DNA of 64,000 nucleotides from Caenorhabditis elegans. Taxonomy: Eukaryota; Nematoda; Chromadorea; Rhabditida; Rhabditidae. The stretch spans positions 6,882,001-6,946,000 of the forward strand of contig NC_003282.8 in assembly GCF_000002985.6 (NCBI RefSeq), read 5' to 3'. A model generated the notes under the pieces. The model was not told where the DNA came from, ran no database searches, and worked only from the letters and a program-made list of their open reading frames with translations. This document shows, in pieces, positions 23,400-34,873 of the stretch (positions within the stretch are counted from its first letter, which is position 1; the number at the start of each line of letters is the position of its first letter). Both the position numbers and the translations under genes were made by a program.

Positions 23400-23667
23400 G
23401 TAATCCTAAAGTTTAATCATGTCAGATAATCATTCCCTATTGTATTTAATCGCCTGGTCCCATATCTTATGTGCAATTTTCACAAATTTCAGTATTCTTG
23501 TAAAATGTCAGGCGGATTCATGTAAACAATAAGATTGTTCCTGCTCATCTCGTTTTACTGAACCTGCAAGAATATTTTTGAAAAAAATTAATGGGTTTTC
23601 AAAACGATTAGATTGGTGGGAAATGTTAAAAACTATGAAATGGGCTTATAACATTATTTGTTAGATT

Positions 23668-23760
23668 TTTGTGCCGGAAATATGGTGACCGGGTCTCGTT
23701 ACGATAATTTTTTGCTAAACACTGCACCTTTAAATAATACTGTGATTTCAAATGTTCAAA
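23668..23760. repeat. Degenerate copy of the GGTCTCG fold-back family
   Basis: GTGCCGGAAATATGGTGACC, GGGTCTCGTTACGA and CACCTTTAAATAATACTGTG follow the same order as one arm of the 1009-1342 element, in the spacer between the PP2A-type gene and the small collagen-N gene. Confidence 0.5.
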
Positions 23761-23996
23761 CTGTTTTTTTTTGAATCACAAAAAGTCTAAAAGTTTACAC
23801 AATTCACTTCTATAGTTCGTCAAACTGGTTAGTCTCTACAAATATCTCTAAATCTCTTCACTTTTTCTTATCTTTTATCACCTGTTTTCTGTAGTTTTCA
23901 ATTCTTTGTCTAATTGTATTGGTCATTTGCTTCTTCTTTCTATTACTTTTCCATTTAATACATCAAATTTTGAAACTTTATAGTTTTTTCGAAACT

Positions 23997-24379
23997 ATGA
24001 ATACATCCGAATTTTTATACAAATTTCGTTTCATCGCTGATTTTGCTGCTATTGGAATTTTATGTTTTATGGCAATTATGACACTTGTTGTTATATATTT
24101 GACAAGTGATATTATTAATGAAATTGATGAAATGAAAGATGTTTTTATGGATAAAAAGGCTACTTTTGAGGTGAGTGTAATAATTCATTAAACTTTTCTA
24201 AAAACTGAAAAACTAAAATTTCCAAACTCACATTTGAACATTCTAAATTTTATTTCCAGATGTATGCGAACGATGCTGAAAATCTAATGTCGAACAATCG
24301 CCACCTTGACGGATTTTCTGATATATTCGATACTTTGATAAGGATACCTAGAAGATCTTCAAATTCCTGTGATCAATAA
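23997..24379 (+). CDS. Stand-alone cuticle-collagen N-terminal domain protein (no Gly-X-Y)
   Basis: Two exons, 23997-24170 and 24260-24379, 97 residues, with consensus GTGAGT donor and TTTCCAG acceptor. The first 60 residues follow the nematode cuticle collagen N-domain layout: short cytoplasmic segment with FRFIADFAAIG, a membrane helix (ILCFMAIMTLVVIYLTSDI) and an acidic amphipathic helix (INEIDEMKDVFMDKKATFE) followed by YANDAENLM. Real collagens continue with a furin-like RxxR site, Cys clusters and Gly-X-Y repeats. Here a basic RIPRRS motif occurs near residue 88, then SSNSCDQ and a stop. The 250 bp downstream contain no Gly-X-Y codons. It could be a truncated collagen gene or a small membrane protein built from the N-domain. 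The first ATG in frame with the membrane helix was chosen. Confidence 0.6.
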
Positions 24380-24635
24380 ATATTAATACATATATAAAAC
24401 CCAGGATGATAAGATTGAAAGTAATAATTTACTCGAATACCGTCCCACTCAAATTTAAAGTGTACACGTTTTTTTCAAAGAAAAAATGATGAGGGAGAGG
24501 GAAAATTGACAGAAAAACGGGAAATCGGGCAGAGAGCGAATGCAATCGGATTGTGCACAATAAAACGGGTCAAAACGGATAATTTAGATGGGAGAAAAGG
24601 GGGAGAAAAATAAATTAGATCCATAAATTTGTTGG
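24380..24635. other. Convergent 3' spacer, collagen-N gene / rpn-1
   Basis: 256-bp AT-rich spacer between two convergent genes, with an AATAAA overlapping the end of the plus-strand gene (about 24375-24381). It has a purine-rich patch but no other feature. Confidence 0.5.
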
Positions 24636-27600
24636 TTACTTCTTAGTTGATACAACAACCGGCTGATAATCTGGATTCTTCTTCAAAATAACCAATCCTT
24701 CAAGATGTGGAGTCACAGAGAGATCTGAAATATTTTAGTTAAAAATTAATTATCAAATGTTAGGATGGCATACATTCATCGTTCGCCAACTCGGCACGTT
24801 CACCATGGGCAAGCAAGACTGGCGTAGTATGAGTTTGGAATCCAGTGATTGTCTTTGGCTTTCCGGCTTGAGCAACAACGTCAACGGCTTGACCAACACG
24901 AACAGAAACGTTCAACTGTAAAATCACATTGGAGAGTTGAAACTTTTAAAAAAATTATACCTGTTTCAAGCTTCCAGGCTTCATTTCGTCTTCTACCAGT
25001 GTGGTAAGCATTCTTGGTTGCATTGCGAGCACCAACGTGTAGAGCAAGTAATGCTGACGGTTGTTGAGAATCTAAATTTGAAATAAATTATGGTAGAAAT
25101 ATCAATCTTGCACTAACCGTGTTATTGGCGTCGAGGAAAGAGAAGCAAATTGAAAGGAGAGAAGCCAAAGCACTTGGAGACAATAATTGCCTATCAGAAT
25201 GCCATGGGTTCAACGTCATTGTTCCTTTTCCGAGATGAGTAAGTCCTTGTGCAATTCTGACCAGCATTAGAGAAACTTGATCCTTGTAGTGATAAGAAGC
25301 CAGGTTTCGGAGCATAGCAACAAGACGAGCATTGTTTGTTCCTGCTCCAACAAGTCCCATCGCGAAAATAGCATTGTGAGCGGTATCAGCGTCAGAATCG
25401 TGAGAGAACTTGGACAGAGTTTCCAAAATGTTCAATTGAGGATTTGAGACGGAGAGAAGTGACAACGCCAAGGGAACAGCACGACGGATAACTGGTTCTC
25501 CATATCTGATGAGATGTCCGAACATGCGAAGAGCCATCTGAGATCCGATGTCATCTCCCATAGCAATCAGACCAATTCCGAGTACAGCAACCGCCTGTTG
25601 CGATGACAAGTCTGGCTTGGCAGGTGGTGCTGGAGTAGCGTCGGCGGCAGCAGTCTCTGGAGCTCCTGGTGTAGCAGCACTTGCGGCTCCTGGAAGGTCG
25701 CGTCTCGGAGCAGCTGGGGCAACGGCGGGTGTTCCAGTTGGGGCTGGAGTGCCAGCGACGTTGACATTTCCAGGTTGCGCAGCAGGACGAGCAGGTGTAG
25801 CAGCAGCTGGGGCTGGTCCACGCGGTCCACGAGAAGCGGCAGTTTTCTTCTCAGCTGCTGGCGTCTCGTAGTGTTCAGAGCAGAGATGGAGCAATTTCTG
25901 GATTTTCAAAACATTTCCAGTTCCTGCGTATGCACAAACTTCAACGAGCGTAGAAACCTGAAATTGTATTCATTATGATATGAACAAGGGAATAGCCAAA
26001 ACTCGAGGTGATCTAGAACAAATAATACTTACCATCGCTCCAAATGGATCAGGAAGTGAACGGAGACTTTCGACAAACACATCACTCTTGTCCTGAGTTT
26101 GCAAGAAGATCAATGCAATTCCCAATGCAAGGAAACGCATATTTGGATCTGTGAGCTCAGTTTCGCTTTTATCCATTAGAGCTTGAAGCATCTCCATCGC
26201 AGCTTCCGCATCAGCAGTTCCAACAAGAATGAGGCCAAGAGAAAGTCCAGCAAGTCCTTTAACTTCAGGAATAGCCGATGGCTTTTGATCAGAAAGAACT
26301 TTCTTGAGCTCGAAAATAACACCGCGTTCCTCATTCTTTGTAACGGTTTCTCTTTTGGAATTAGCGTAGGCAAGTCCAAGTCCAAGAATTGATCCTACTC
26401 TCATAATTGACCGATCAGATTGAACATGATCAAGGAGAAGTGCGGAAGCAGGGTCACAAGCATCTTGAATTCCAGAGGAAATAATACCAATAGCCAAAAG
26501 GGTTCCAGCCTTGATATAATCGTCATTGATATACAAGAATCTGTCGCATTGTGCCAGGCCGGTATCGATATCCCATCTCCAGATAAGACCCTGTGAGGCG
26601 GCTGCAGTAAGCATTCCATATTCCTTGTTCTTGTAGAACCATCTGGAGGCTTCCTCTGTTTCAGCCATCATTTTATCAACTCCGAATCCACAGTTCACGA
26701 ATCCATTCACCAACGCAGCGGCGAGATTCATGCGAGTAGAGTCTGGCTGAGCAGAGTTTCCGAATGGCCGGGAATGTTCCAAATGAGATTTGTAAATTCC
26801 TTCTGGAGTTTTAGGCTCCATAATGTCGAGCTCACGAGCCAAGGAGTGGAAGTATTCATAGAGATGAGCATTGGAATTCAGTTCGGCAAGAGCATCCGAA
26901 TCTGCAGATCCCTCGTAGTCAAGGAAAATCTGATGGCGACCGAGCAAGATAGCCATTTGCTTTCGAAGCAATCTGAAAACTTTTCTTTAGGAAAGTAAGA
27001 GACGTTATATTTAACTTACGGGTCAGATGCCTTCGCAAATATTTGATGAACCTGTGGAATATCGTTGACCATGATAGCACATCTAACAGCTTCAAGATAC
27101 CGGTTGAATTTCAAATAGAGTTGGAGAGCAGTGCGAATAAGAATAATGTTATCCGGGTCTGGAGTCAATGGGGCACATGAAAGAAGATAAAGGCACACAC
27201 GTTGGTGATCAACTTCTTGGACATAAGAGATCAGCAAATCAATACGCTCAATTTCGATGAGCAAATCGCACGCTTCAACTTCTGCGTTGTGTTTCATGTG
27301 ATGGCTGACAATATCCTGAGTCAACTTAAGGAGTTCAGCTTTTCTCGCATCCGAAGTGCCTTCCTTCTTCCACTCCTCTGACATTTCCATCGCCAAATGA
27401 CGAACGTATTCATGTCCCCAATCCCCGATCGGCTCGTGTGATCCAAGAATACGATAGTTGATCGTGTCGGTTCGCTCATCTGATGTCATTGCGAGCACTG
27501 AAATGATATCTGCGCAAAGTTTCTTAACGTCAGGCGCCACGATCGATGTGAAAATCTCCTTCATTTTATTGTAATGCGGACGCATAAACTTGAGAGGTTT

Positions 27601-27904
27601 TGGAACAGAGGTCATCGATGTGGTTGAAGCACGAATCAATGTCCGCATAGTCTCCAGTGATGGCTTGTAAAGTGTTGTGTCCGGTTCAGATAAACGCTGA
27701 ACAAGAAGATTGAGATCCTCCTCGAGTTTTTGATCCTCTTCGCTCTGAAATAAATAAGCTATAAGTCTCATTACGGCTTAAACAATAGTTATTCTTTAAA
27801 CTAACCATCTCTTCTTTTTTTGGCTCAGCTTTCTCGGGAACTTTTTTATCGTCGGCTTTCTTTTTGTCCGCCTCTTTTGGTGTCTGTTGAGTAGTCGCCA
27901 CCAT
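24636..27904 (-). CDS. rpn-1: 26S proteasome regulatory subunit Rpn1 (PSMD2)
   Basis: Largest non-ATPase subunit of the 19S base, a scaffold that docks ubiquitin receptors and shuttle factors. Seven exons: 27904-27806, 27744-27020, 26972-26033, 25957-25118, 25071-24961, 24915-24774 and 24724-24636, closing to 981 residues. It has a Lys-rich N-terminus ([12 protein letters not shown]), helical PC repeats (for example [32 protein letters not shown] and [18 protein letters not shown]) and the conserved C-terminal end [13 protein letters not shown]. An Ala/Pro-rich insert of about 85 residues (near 620-705) sits where vertebrate PSMD2 has a charged linker. The gene is divergent from ribophorin I. 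Essential housekeeping gene; identification is secure, symbol from recall. Confidence 0.95.
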
Positions 27905-28682
27905 TTTTCGATCCTTCAAAATATATGTATTCGAAAGAGAAGCTGAGATTTCGAAATGAATTTTATAGAATTAACAAAACAGTTAAGTCACGAAGAAACT
28001 ATAACAGCGTATTCAAATACTAATTCCCTCGAAAACGTGAATATTTTTCAACTTTATGAAAACATCGAAAAATAACTATTTTGAGAGTCAGAGTTTGGAA
28101 AAAAGGAATAGAAACTAAGAGTGAAATACATCTAATCCGAATAAAAGAATAAAAAAACAACAAAACGATGACAATTGGATTAGAAAATCTGAAAATCCGC
28201 GCCGGTTCGCGGAAAAAATGATAATTTGAACAGACTTTGTTTAAAGGCGCAGTCATCATGCCGGCTGGTGGGTCTCGCCACGAATGGCTCCGATTCAAAA
28301 TACGTGGACGAGTTTACCACGTCTTTCTCTTTTTTTTGCTGAAATTATTGTAATTTAAAGATAGATTTTCGCAGAATTTATGCATCAAATCAATATAATA
28401 CACTTGAAATTTGCTCTTATAATGAATTTTGCTGATTTCACCAAACAAAAATATCATTTTTCTAGTCTGTACATGCGAATTTTTGCTGCTAAATGATTTT
28501 GTGACAAAATAAAGTTACTCTGTGCTGAGATTGTAATAATAGATAATTTTTTAACACGAGCTGATTAATTAAATTCCAAATAGATGTCGTCTTGCTCGAT
28601 CAGTCGAATTTCATTCTTGAAACGTTTTAATATGACATTTTTGGGTTTTCTGCATTTTTGATTGTATATCTAATTTTTCCAG
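27905..28682. promoter_or_regulatory. Divergent spacer, rpn-1 / ribophorin I
   Basis: 778-bp non-coding spacer between two divergent housekeeping starts. It contains the segment TTTAAAGGCGC...GGGTCTCGCCACGAATGG (about 28239-28283), similar to an arm of the GGTCTCG fold-back family. A TTTTTCCAG acceptor directly abuts the ribophorin ATG, indicating trans-splicing or a 5' intron. Confidence 0.4.
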
Positions 28683-30663
28683 ATGCGATTGCTATTTGCC
28701 ATCGCTCTCCTGGGGGCGGTTTTCGCTGAAGACGCTTGGAAAGCCGCTAATGTTGACCGAACCATCGATGCCACGTCACAAATTGTCAAGGTTTCGACAT
28801 TGTATTCATTTGAGAACGTTGGAAATGGACCTCAATCGAAAGTTTTGGTATGTAGATATATTTTTCCTGAAAATTCACTATATTTCCTATATTTCAACTT
28901 TATTTTTCAGATTGCTTTGTCTAAAGAAGAATCTGCTACTCTTTCTTTCATTTCTGCTGGAATCGATGGAAGCAAAGGAAAATTGAAAATTTCTGAAAAA
29001 CCAGCCGAAAAGGATCTTGCAGTTTACGAAGTAGACCTCCGAACTCCTGTTGCCAAGGGAGCCAAAGTTACCATAAGAATCAATCTTCGTATCACACAAG
29101 TACTTGAGCCACTCCCATCCAAGATTCAGCAATCTGACAGTCAATTTGTTGTTCTTCACACATCTGCATACGTTCCTTCCCTGTACGAAACTGTGACCCA
29201 AAAAACAACTATTAGAACCACTCAAGGAGGCAAGCTTCTATCCGCAACCACAGTTTCTCCATCGAAACAAGAAACGGAACGTGTCATCTACGGACCATAT
29301 GTTAATATCCCAGCTTTTGAGACGAAACCAGTCAAAGTTCATTATGAAAATAACTCGCCATTCGTTATTGCCACCATCGTGGAAAGATTCATCGAGGTTT
29401 CTCACTGGGGAAACATCGCTGTGGAGGAGTACATTGAATTGGTTCACAAGGGAGCTGAGCTTGATGGTCCATTCTCAAGAATCGATTACCAAATGGACCG
29501 TCGTGGACGTCGCCAACCAGCACTCCAACAGTTTACCACAGTTCTTCCTGCTCAAGCTAAAGATATCTATTATCGTGATGAGATCGGAAACATTTCTACA
29601 TCCGCTGTACGAATCCGTGCTGACAGCGTTGACGTTGAGATTCGTCCACGATTCCCACTCTTTGGAGGATGGAAGACGTCGTATGTCATCGGATACAATT
29701 TGCCATCGGAAGAGTATTTGTACAGCAAAGGAAATCAGTATGCTCTCAAAACAAAGTTGTTCGATCATGTGTTCAATGATATTGTTGTAGAGAAATTGCG
29801 CACTAAAGTTCTTCTTCCAGAACATGTCAAGTAAGTTTTCATTTTACTCATTGCGTTAGTTTTCAAAAAAAGTTATTATGTTGGTTAACATTTCCATTTT
29901 TAAATGCTGAAATGATTTTCTCTTTTTTCAGGCGTGTAAAGGTGGCCACTCCATATGCTGTTGACAGAAGACCAGAGGAGCTCAAGCCAACATATCTCGA
30001 TACTACTGGACGTCTTGTTCTTGTTCTCGAGAAGGAAAACATTGTGCCAGACCACAGTCAGTTCTTCACCGTAACCTATGAGTTTGAATTCGTCGACATG
30101 CTCCGTGAGCCACTTCTTGCATCTGCGTTCTTCTTCTCACTATTCTTTGTGATCATTGTTTACTCCAGATTTGACTTTACAATTTCATCGGTGAGATCTT
30201 TTTTCTATTGATTTGATAAAAACCTCGAATAATTTTCAATTTTCAGGACCCAGCAAAGGACGCCGAAGAACGATCCCAAATCATCCTAGGAAACCTCGCC
30301 AAATCTGTTGATTCTAAGCAATCTGCTTATGAAGATCTTATTGAAGCATCGCAGCAGTATAAGTCTACCAAGAATGATGCCGATCTTCAAGAGGCCAAGA
30401 AGACTTTCATTGCTGCTAGAAACCAGGAAAATTCTACGCTCACTGACAAAATTGCGACCCTGAAAACCGATTCCGGAGCTTCTGCTGCTGAGAAAGCGTC
30501 AGAGCTTCTGAAGTATGACAAAACCGTTTTCGATGCTGTTGATAACTACTTGAAAGCTGTCGAGAAAAGCACAACAAAGACTGCTGGAACAGAAGAACAA
30601 CAATTCTTGAACAAAGTGAAAGATGCAAGAAACCGTGCTGATAGTGTACTCGCCTCGATCTGA
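28683..30663 (+). CDS. ribo-1: Ribophorin I, oligosaccharyltransferase subunit
   Basis: Subunit of the ER oligosaccharyltransferase complex, which transfers glycans to Asn-X-Ser/Thr on nascent proteins. Four exons: 28683-28847, 28911-29830, 29932-30190 and 30247-30663, 586 residues (human RPN1 607). Signal peptide MRLLFAIALLGAVFA; luminal domain with SHWGNIAVEEYIELVHKGA and SRIDYQMDRRGR, hallmarks of the ribophorin I family. A transmembrane helix lies near residues 424-444 (LLASAFFFSLFFVIIVYSRF), then a cytosolic tail of about 140 residues that is helical and charged. The start codon immediately follows a splice acceptor (TTTTTCCAG), so the mature leader is probably only the spliced leader. 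The symbol is from memory. Confidence 0.93.
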
Positions 30664-31541
30664 TCAAAAATTTCAAATGCCCCTTAATTTATTGTTAAAG
30701 TTTAGGCTGAAAAATAATTTTATTTATTAAAATGTGATTCTCTTGTCCCCTCCCCCACTCCCAAAGTTGTAATAATCTCCTTTATCCCTCCACCTTTTTA
30801 TGGGTTTTCATTGTTTTAACGTTATTTTTCTGGGATCCTTGATGTTTATAAATTATTTTTTCCGGAATGCTCGGAAGTTTTGTTTTCTACCGCGGGTTTT
30901 TACATCTCGCGAAATATCTATTTGAGTTCCGCAAAACTGTAATGTGTTTTTGTTGTTTCTGCTAAGTTTTGCAAGGAAAGTGCAGTCTTTCATGTCGCCG
31001 CCGCCGCGGCCTCAATGAATATCGCAATTTTTCAATGAAATATGTATTTAGGGAGTGTTCATTGTCCTTGAATTCTACTATAAATACAGCCTAGAAAGCC
31101 AAGTTCATTCATTTTTATATAGCGAGTGCAGCAGATCAATTGAATGCGAATGTACTCTTTTTTTCTCTGATCTCTCCACCGAGCTAACGAGGCTTTTTGC
31201 AACCGTTATTCATCCGCCGTTTAATAGTTTAGGAGTGTTTCTCATAAATAAAACATTCAGCCAAGTGGAAATAGTGTAATTTTGAGAAACGCAGATAGCT
31301 AATCCATCTATTTTTCCTCCATGAAAAGCTCGGCAAGAGCTCCATGGAAACCGCCGAAAAAAAGCCAAATCTAAGAAGATTTCCTTGTGTGAAAAGGAAG
31401 CCAAATACATTTTTCGTATCTTCTAGAGATGAGAAAATGAGAAAATTGAATTACTTTTCTGTAACCAATTTCTCTTTTTCTTTCATTTTTGATCTTATGT
31501 AGGCTTAAAAATATTTTTAATTAAATCGTAATTCCAGAAAA
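30664..31541. other. Spacer between ribophorin I and IMPDH; possible IMPDH promoter
   Basis: 878-bp spacer, too long for a standard worm operon gap. It has a GC-rich patch (GTCGCCGCCGCCGCGGCC near 30995-31012), a TATAAATA at 31079-31086 and an imperfect inverted repeat CCATGAAAAGCTC/GAGCTCCATGG near 31318-31346. The TTCCAG acceptor at 31532-31537 precedes the IMPDH ATG by 4 nt, so a 5' untranslated exon or trans-splicing is likely. Confidence 0.35.
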
Positions 31542-34500
31542 ATGGTTCGACCGGAAGACTTCAATTCATTGGAGCTTGATAACTCACTTACCGATGGAGA
31601 AACCGTCCACGAGATGATGGCTCACAAGGCTGGACTGACATACAAGTATTTATTTTGCGTGGTGTAATTTTAATAAAATATTTGACTTTCAGTGACTTCA
31701 ACATTCTTCCTGGATTTATCAATTTCGGAGTGCACGACGTCAGCTTGGAGACCAACATCACGAAAGATCTTAAAATTAAAGCACCACTTGTTTCATCTCC
31801 AATGGACACTGTAACTGAAAGTGGAATGGCTATCGTTATGGCGGTTAGTCTGACTGAATTTATATTCTGAAAACAATTTAAATAAATTTCAGCTTTACGG
31901 TGGAATTGGTATTATTCACGGAAATTTCCCAAAGCCGGAAGATCAAGCCGCTGAAGTTCTCAAAGTGAAAAGATTCAAGCAAGGATACGTGATGCAACCA
32001 CATTGTCTCAGTCGTGACTCGACTGCGTTTGATATGATTCAAATTAAAAAGAAGTATGGTTATACTGGAGCACCGGTTACTGAAGATGGACGAGTTGGTA
32101 GCAAACTCATTGGTAAATGGTTTATAAGAAAGTACAGAGGATATAAAAAATATACTTTCAGGAATGGTTACATCTCGCGATTTTGACTTTATTACAATGG
32201 ACGTAGCCGGTCAAAAAGGTACCCCAATTTCCGATGTAAGTTTATATATTTCTATGTGCTTGATTTTAAATATCACATAAACAAACTCATTTCAAACTTA
32301 AAATTTTTGCCGATTGAACACTACACTCAAAATAAGAAAACTGCGTGGCGTGTACTGCAGAAAACCTCATATTTAGGCCCCGCCTTTTTCTTGTCCACTC
32401 ACGGAGAAAAGGCGAAAATTTGGGGACCAACCAATATCAGGTCGCCGACATCTACGGGTTCCGCGCGCCGCTATGTTTAACTCGCTGTGGGCGTGGCGAG
32501 CTGTCTCCGCCCGCTGCGAGTTAAACAAAGCGGCGCGCGGAACCAGTAGGTCGGCGGCCTGATATTGGTTGGTCCCCAAATTTTCGCCTTTTCTCCGTGA
32601 GTGGACAAGAAAAAGGCGGGGCCTAAATATGAGGTTTTCTGCAGTACACGCCACGCAGTTTTCTTATTTTGAGTGTACGTGCATGTGATTTTTTTTTAAC
32701 TTTTCATCCATAAATTTTACCCTAATATCAAACTTCCTAATAAAATTGACTGACCAATTAAATTATCCTAATCAGTGTGCTTTTCTCCACCCTAATTGTG
32801 TGAATTCAGACGAACGATGTGACGCCGACCACTCCGATCACAAGGGTAAGCCCTTTTTACCCAATAATCTATCCCAAACTTTCCCAGTTTCTAACTCGTT
32901 TTTATTGCATTTCGCCTAACTTGGTCCGTTCTGTCCTTTTTAAATACTTTCCACAAAAAACAATTCATTGATAAATAGTTTTCTAAGCATATCTTTATAC
33001 TTTCACGCTTTTATAGCAATTTAATGCTTACTTTCGGTTAAAAATGATGTAACGAGATACAATTAAAAACTTTTCAGATCATGGTCTCTGTTGATCAACT
33101 TCATTTGGGACACATCAATGACGCTCCAGAACTTTCACAGAAGAAACTCAAGGAGCACAGACTTGGAAAGTTGCCAATTGTCAATGACAATGGTGAACTG
33201 TGCGCTTTGCTGTGCAGATCTGATTTGTTGAAGGCTCGTGACTATCCAATGGCTTCATACGACTCTAAGGGGCAATTGCTCTGCGGAGCTGCAGTTAACA
33301 CTCGCGGAGAATCTCAATACACAGTTGATCGTGTCGTTGAAGCTGGTGTTGATGTTCTTATCATTGATTCATCAAATGGATCATCCACATACCAAATTTC
33401 GATGCTCAGATACATCAAGGAGAAACATCCACATGTTCAAGTTATCGCTGGAAACGTTGTTACACGAGCTCAAGCTAAGCTTCTCATTGATCAAGGAGCT
33501 GATGGTCTTCGTATTGGAATGGGAAGTGGATCGATTTGTATCACACAAGATGGTGAGATAATAATAAGAAAATAATATATTCTCAAATACTTTTATTTTC
33601 TAGTTATGGCTGTTGGACGTGCTCAAGGAACTGCTGTCTATGATGTTGCTCGTTACGCCAATCAACGTGGTATTCCAATTGTTGCAGATGGTGGAATTCG
33701 TGATGTTGGATACATTACAAAAGCCATCTCACTTGGAGCATCAGCTGTTATGATGGGCGGTCTTCTTGCTGCTACCACTGAAGCGCCAGGAGAATATTTC
33801 TGGGGACCGGGAGGTGTTCGTGTGAAGAAATACAGAGGAATGGGTTCACTGGATGCCATGGAAGCTCATGCTTCAAGTCAAGATCGTTATTTCACTGCGC
33901 ATGTTTTTTTTTCGATTTTATCTTATTTTTAAGTCATTTAATTTCAGTGAATCTGATCAGATTAAAGTGGCTCAAGGAGTTTCCGCCACCATGAAAGATC
34001 GTGGATCATGTCATAAATTCATCCCATACCTCATTCGTGGTGTTCAACATGGAATGCAAGACATTGGTGTTCGCTCTCTCCGTGATTTCCGTGAGAAAGT
34101 CGACAATGGAATCGTGAAATTTGAGAGACGTTCGACAAACGCTCAACTGGAGGGAGGCGTTCATTCGTTGCACTCGTGAGTTAAAATTAAAATTTGAGAA
34201 AAAAAGTTCTAAAAATTAACCATCAAAAATACATTTTTTCAACCAAATTTGTTTTGATGATGAAAAAACCCATATAAATTTATTTTAATCAAAAGGGAAA
34301 ATTACCAAAATTTAAGCTATTTAAAATTCAAAAATTAAACAAATTTCGATTTTCTATAATAGTAAAATCTTAAATTTTCCTTTATCGATTTTTCGCCGTT
34401 TAGAACAATTTTTCTCATTTACAGAAACAAACTTTGATAGAAAATTGAGTTTTATGGTTAATTTTCTGAAATTTATTTTTCGATTTTTCTATTTTCCCTG

Positions 34501-34873
34501 AAAAATCGGAAAATGTTACACCCTTGACTATGCGTAATCTAACCCAAAGAGGCAATTGAACGAGCACTTCAGAATTGAACAATCTACGTGGAGGGTTGGT
34601 CCAATGATGATGAATTTGACAGGTAGAAAATTAAGTGGAAGTGATAGTGCAAAATCTTAAAAACTTATCAAGAAGTACAGAAATCATTTATATTTCAAAA
34701 AATCAAAGCTTCTCTAAAATCACTGAATAGTTCATTTTGTGATGCACTAAACTTGTCAGCACACTTCTACTTGTGAAAACCTGTCATTTCTCTTCATTTT
34801 CAATTGAAATTTCAAATTTATTCATAACAAGTATGATATATGATTTTTCAGGTTCGAAAAGCGTCTCTACTAA
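31542..34873 (+). CDS. Inosine-5'-monophosphate dehydrogenase
   Basis: Catalyses NAD-dependent IMP to XMP, the rate-limiting step of guanine nucleotide synthesis (cytosol). Exons: 31542-31645, 31693-31843, 31893-32112, 32162-32235, (optional 32810-32845), 33078-33552, 33604-33898, 33948-34175 and 34852-34873. Without the optional exon there are 522 residues (human IMPDH2 514). [10 protein letters not shown] near residue 85 binds substrate. The CBS/Bateman region spans roughly residues 115-240, the catalytic Cys loop is [10 protein letters not shown] near residue 333, and the flap and active-site Arg/Tyr region [10 protein letters not shown] is near 410. The end, GGVHSLHS then FEKRLY, matches animal IMPDH. 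Two oddities: the exon 7-8 junction needs a GC donor or a different boundary, and a 36-nt phase-0 cassette with good splice sites lies in the Bateman-domain intron. That intron also contains a 356-bp palindrome. I believe this is T22D1.3. Confidence 0.92.
32322..32677. repeat. Long near-perfect palindromic element in IMPDH intron
   Basis: TA followed by CACTCAAAATAAGAAAAC at the left is inverted as GTTTTCTTATTTTGAGTG plus TA at the right. Pairing continues almost without interruption for about 160 bp per arm, through the GGCCCCGCC, GTCCACTCACGGAG, GATATTGGTTGGTCCCC and CGCGCCGC segments, to a short centre near 32490-32500. The GC content is far above the surrounding intron. No coding capacity; a MITE-like element with a TA target. 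Confidence 0.85.
32810..32845 (+). other. Putative 36-nt cassette exon of IMPDH
   Basis: The segment is bounded by GTGTGAATTCAG and GGTAAGCC, both good splice sites. It is 36 nt, phase 0 and without stops, and would insert [12 protein letters not shown] between TPISD and IMVSVDQ, inside the Bateman (CBS) domain. Inclusion would change the length to 534 residues. It could be an alternative exon or a chance pseudo-exon. Confidence 0.4.

Noticed and set aside
25548-25871. Ala/Gly-rich plus-strand frame opposite rpn-1
   Set aside because: Antisense of the GC-rich Ala/Pro insert of Rpn1; explained by base composition.
28696-29790. Second and third reading frames inside ribophorin I exon 2
   Set aside because: Shadows of the real coding frame, which matches the family along its whole length.
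31055-31279. 74-residue plus-strand frame upstream of IMPDH
   Set aside because: Lies in the probable promoter/5' leader after a TATA-like sequence; no family resemblance.
32256-32654. Open frames on both strands in the IMPDH intron
   Set aside because: They read through the palindromic element and mirror each other.
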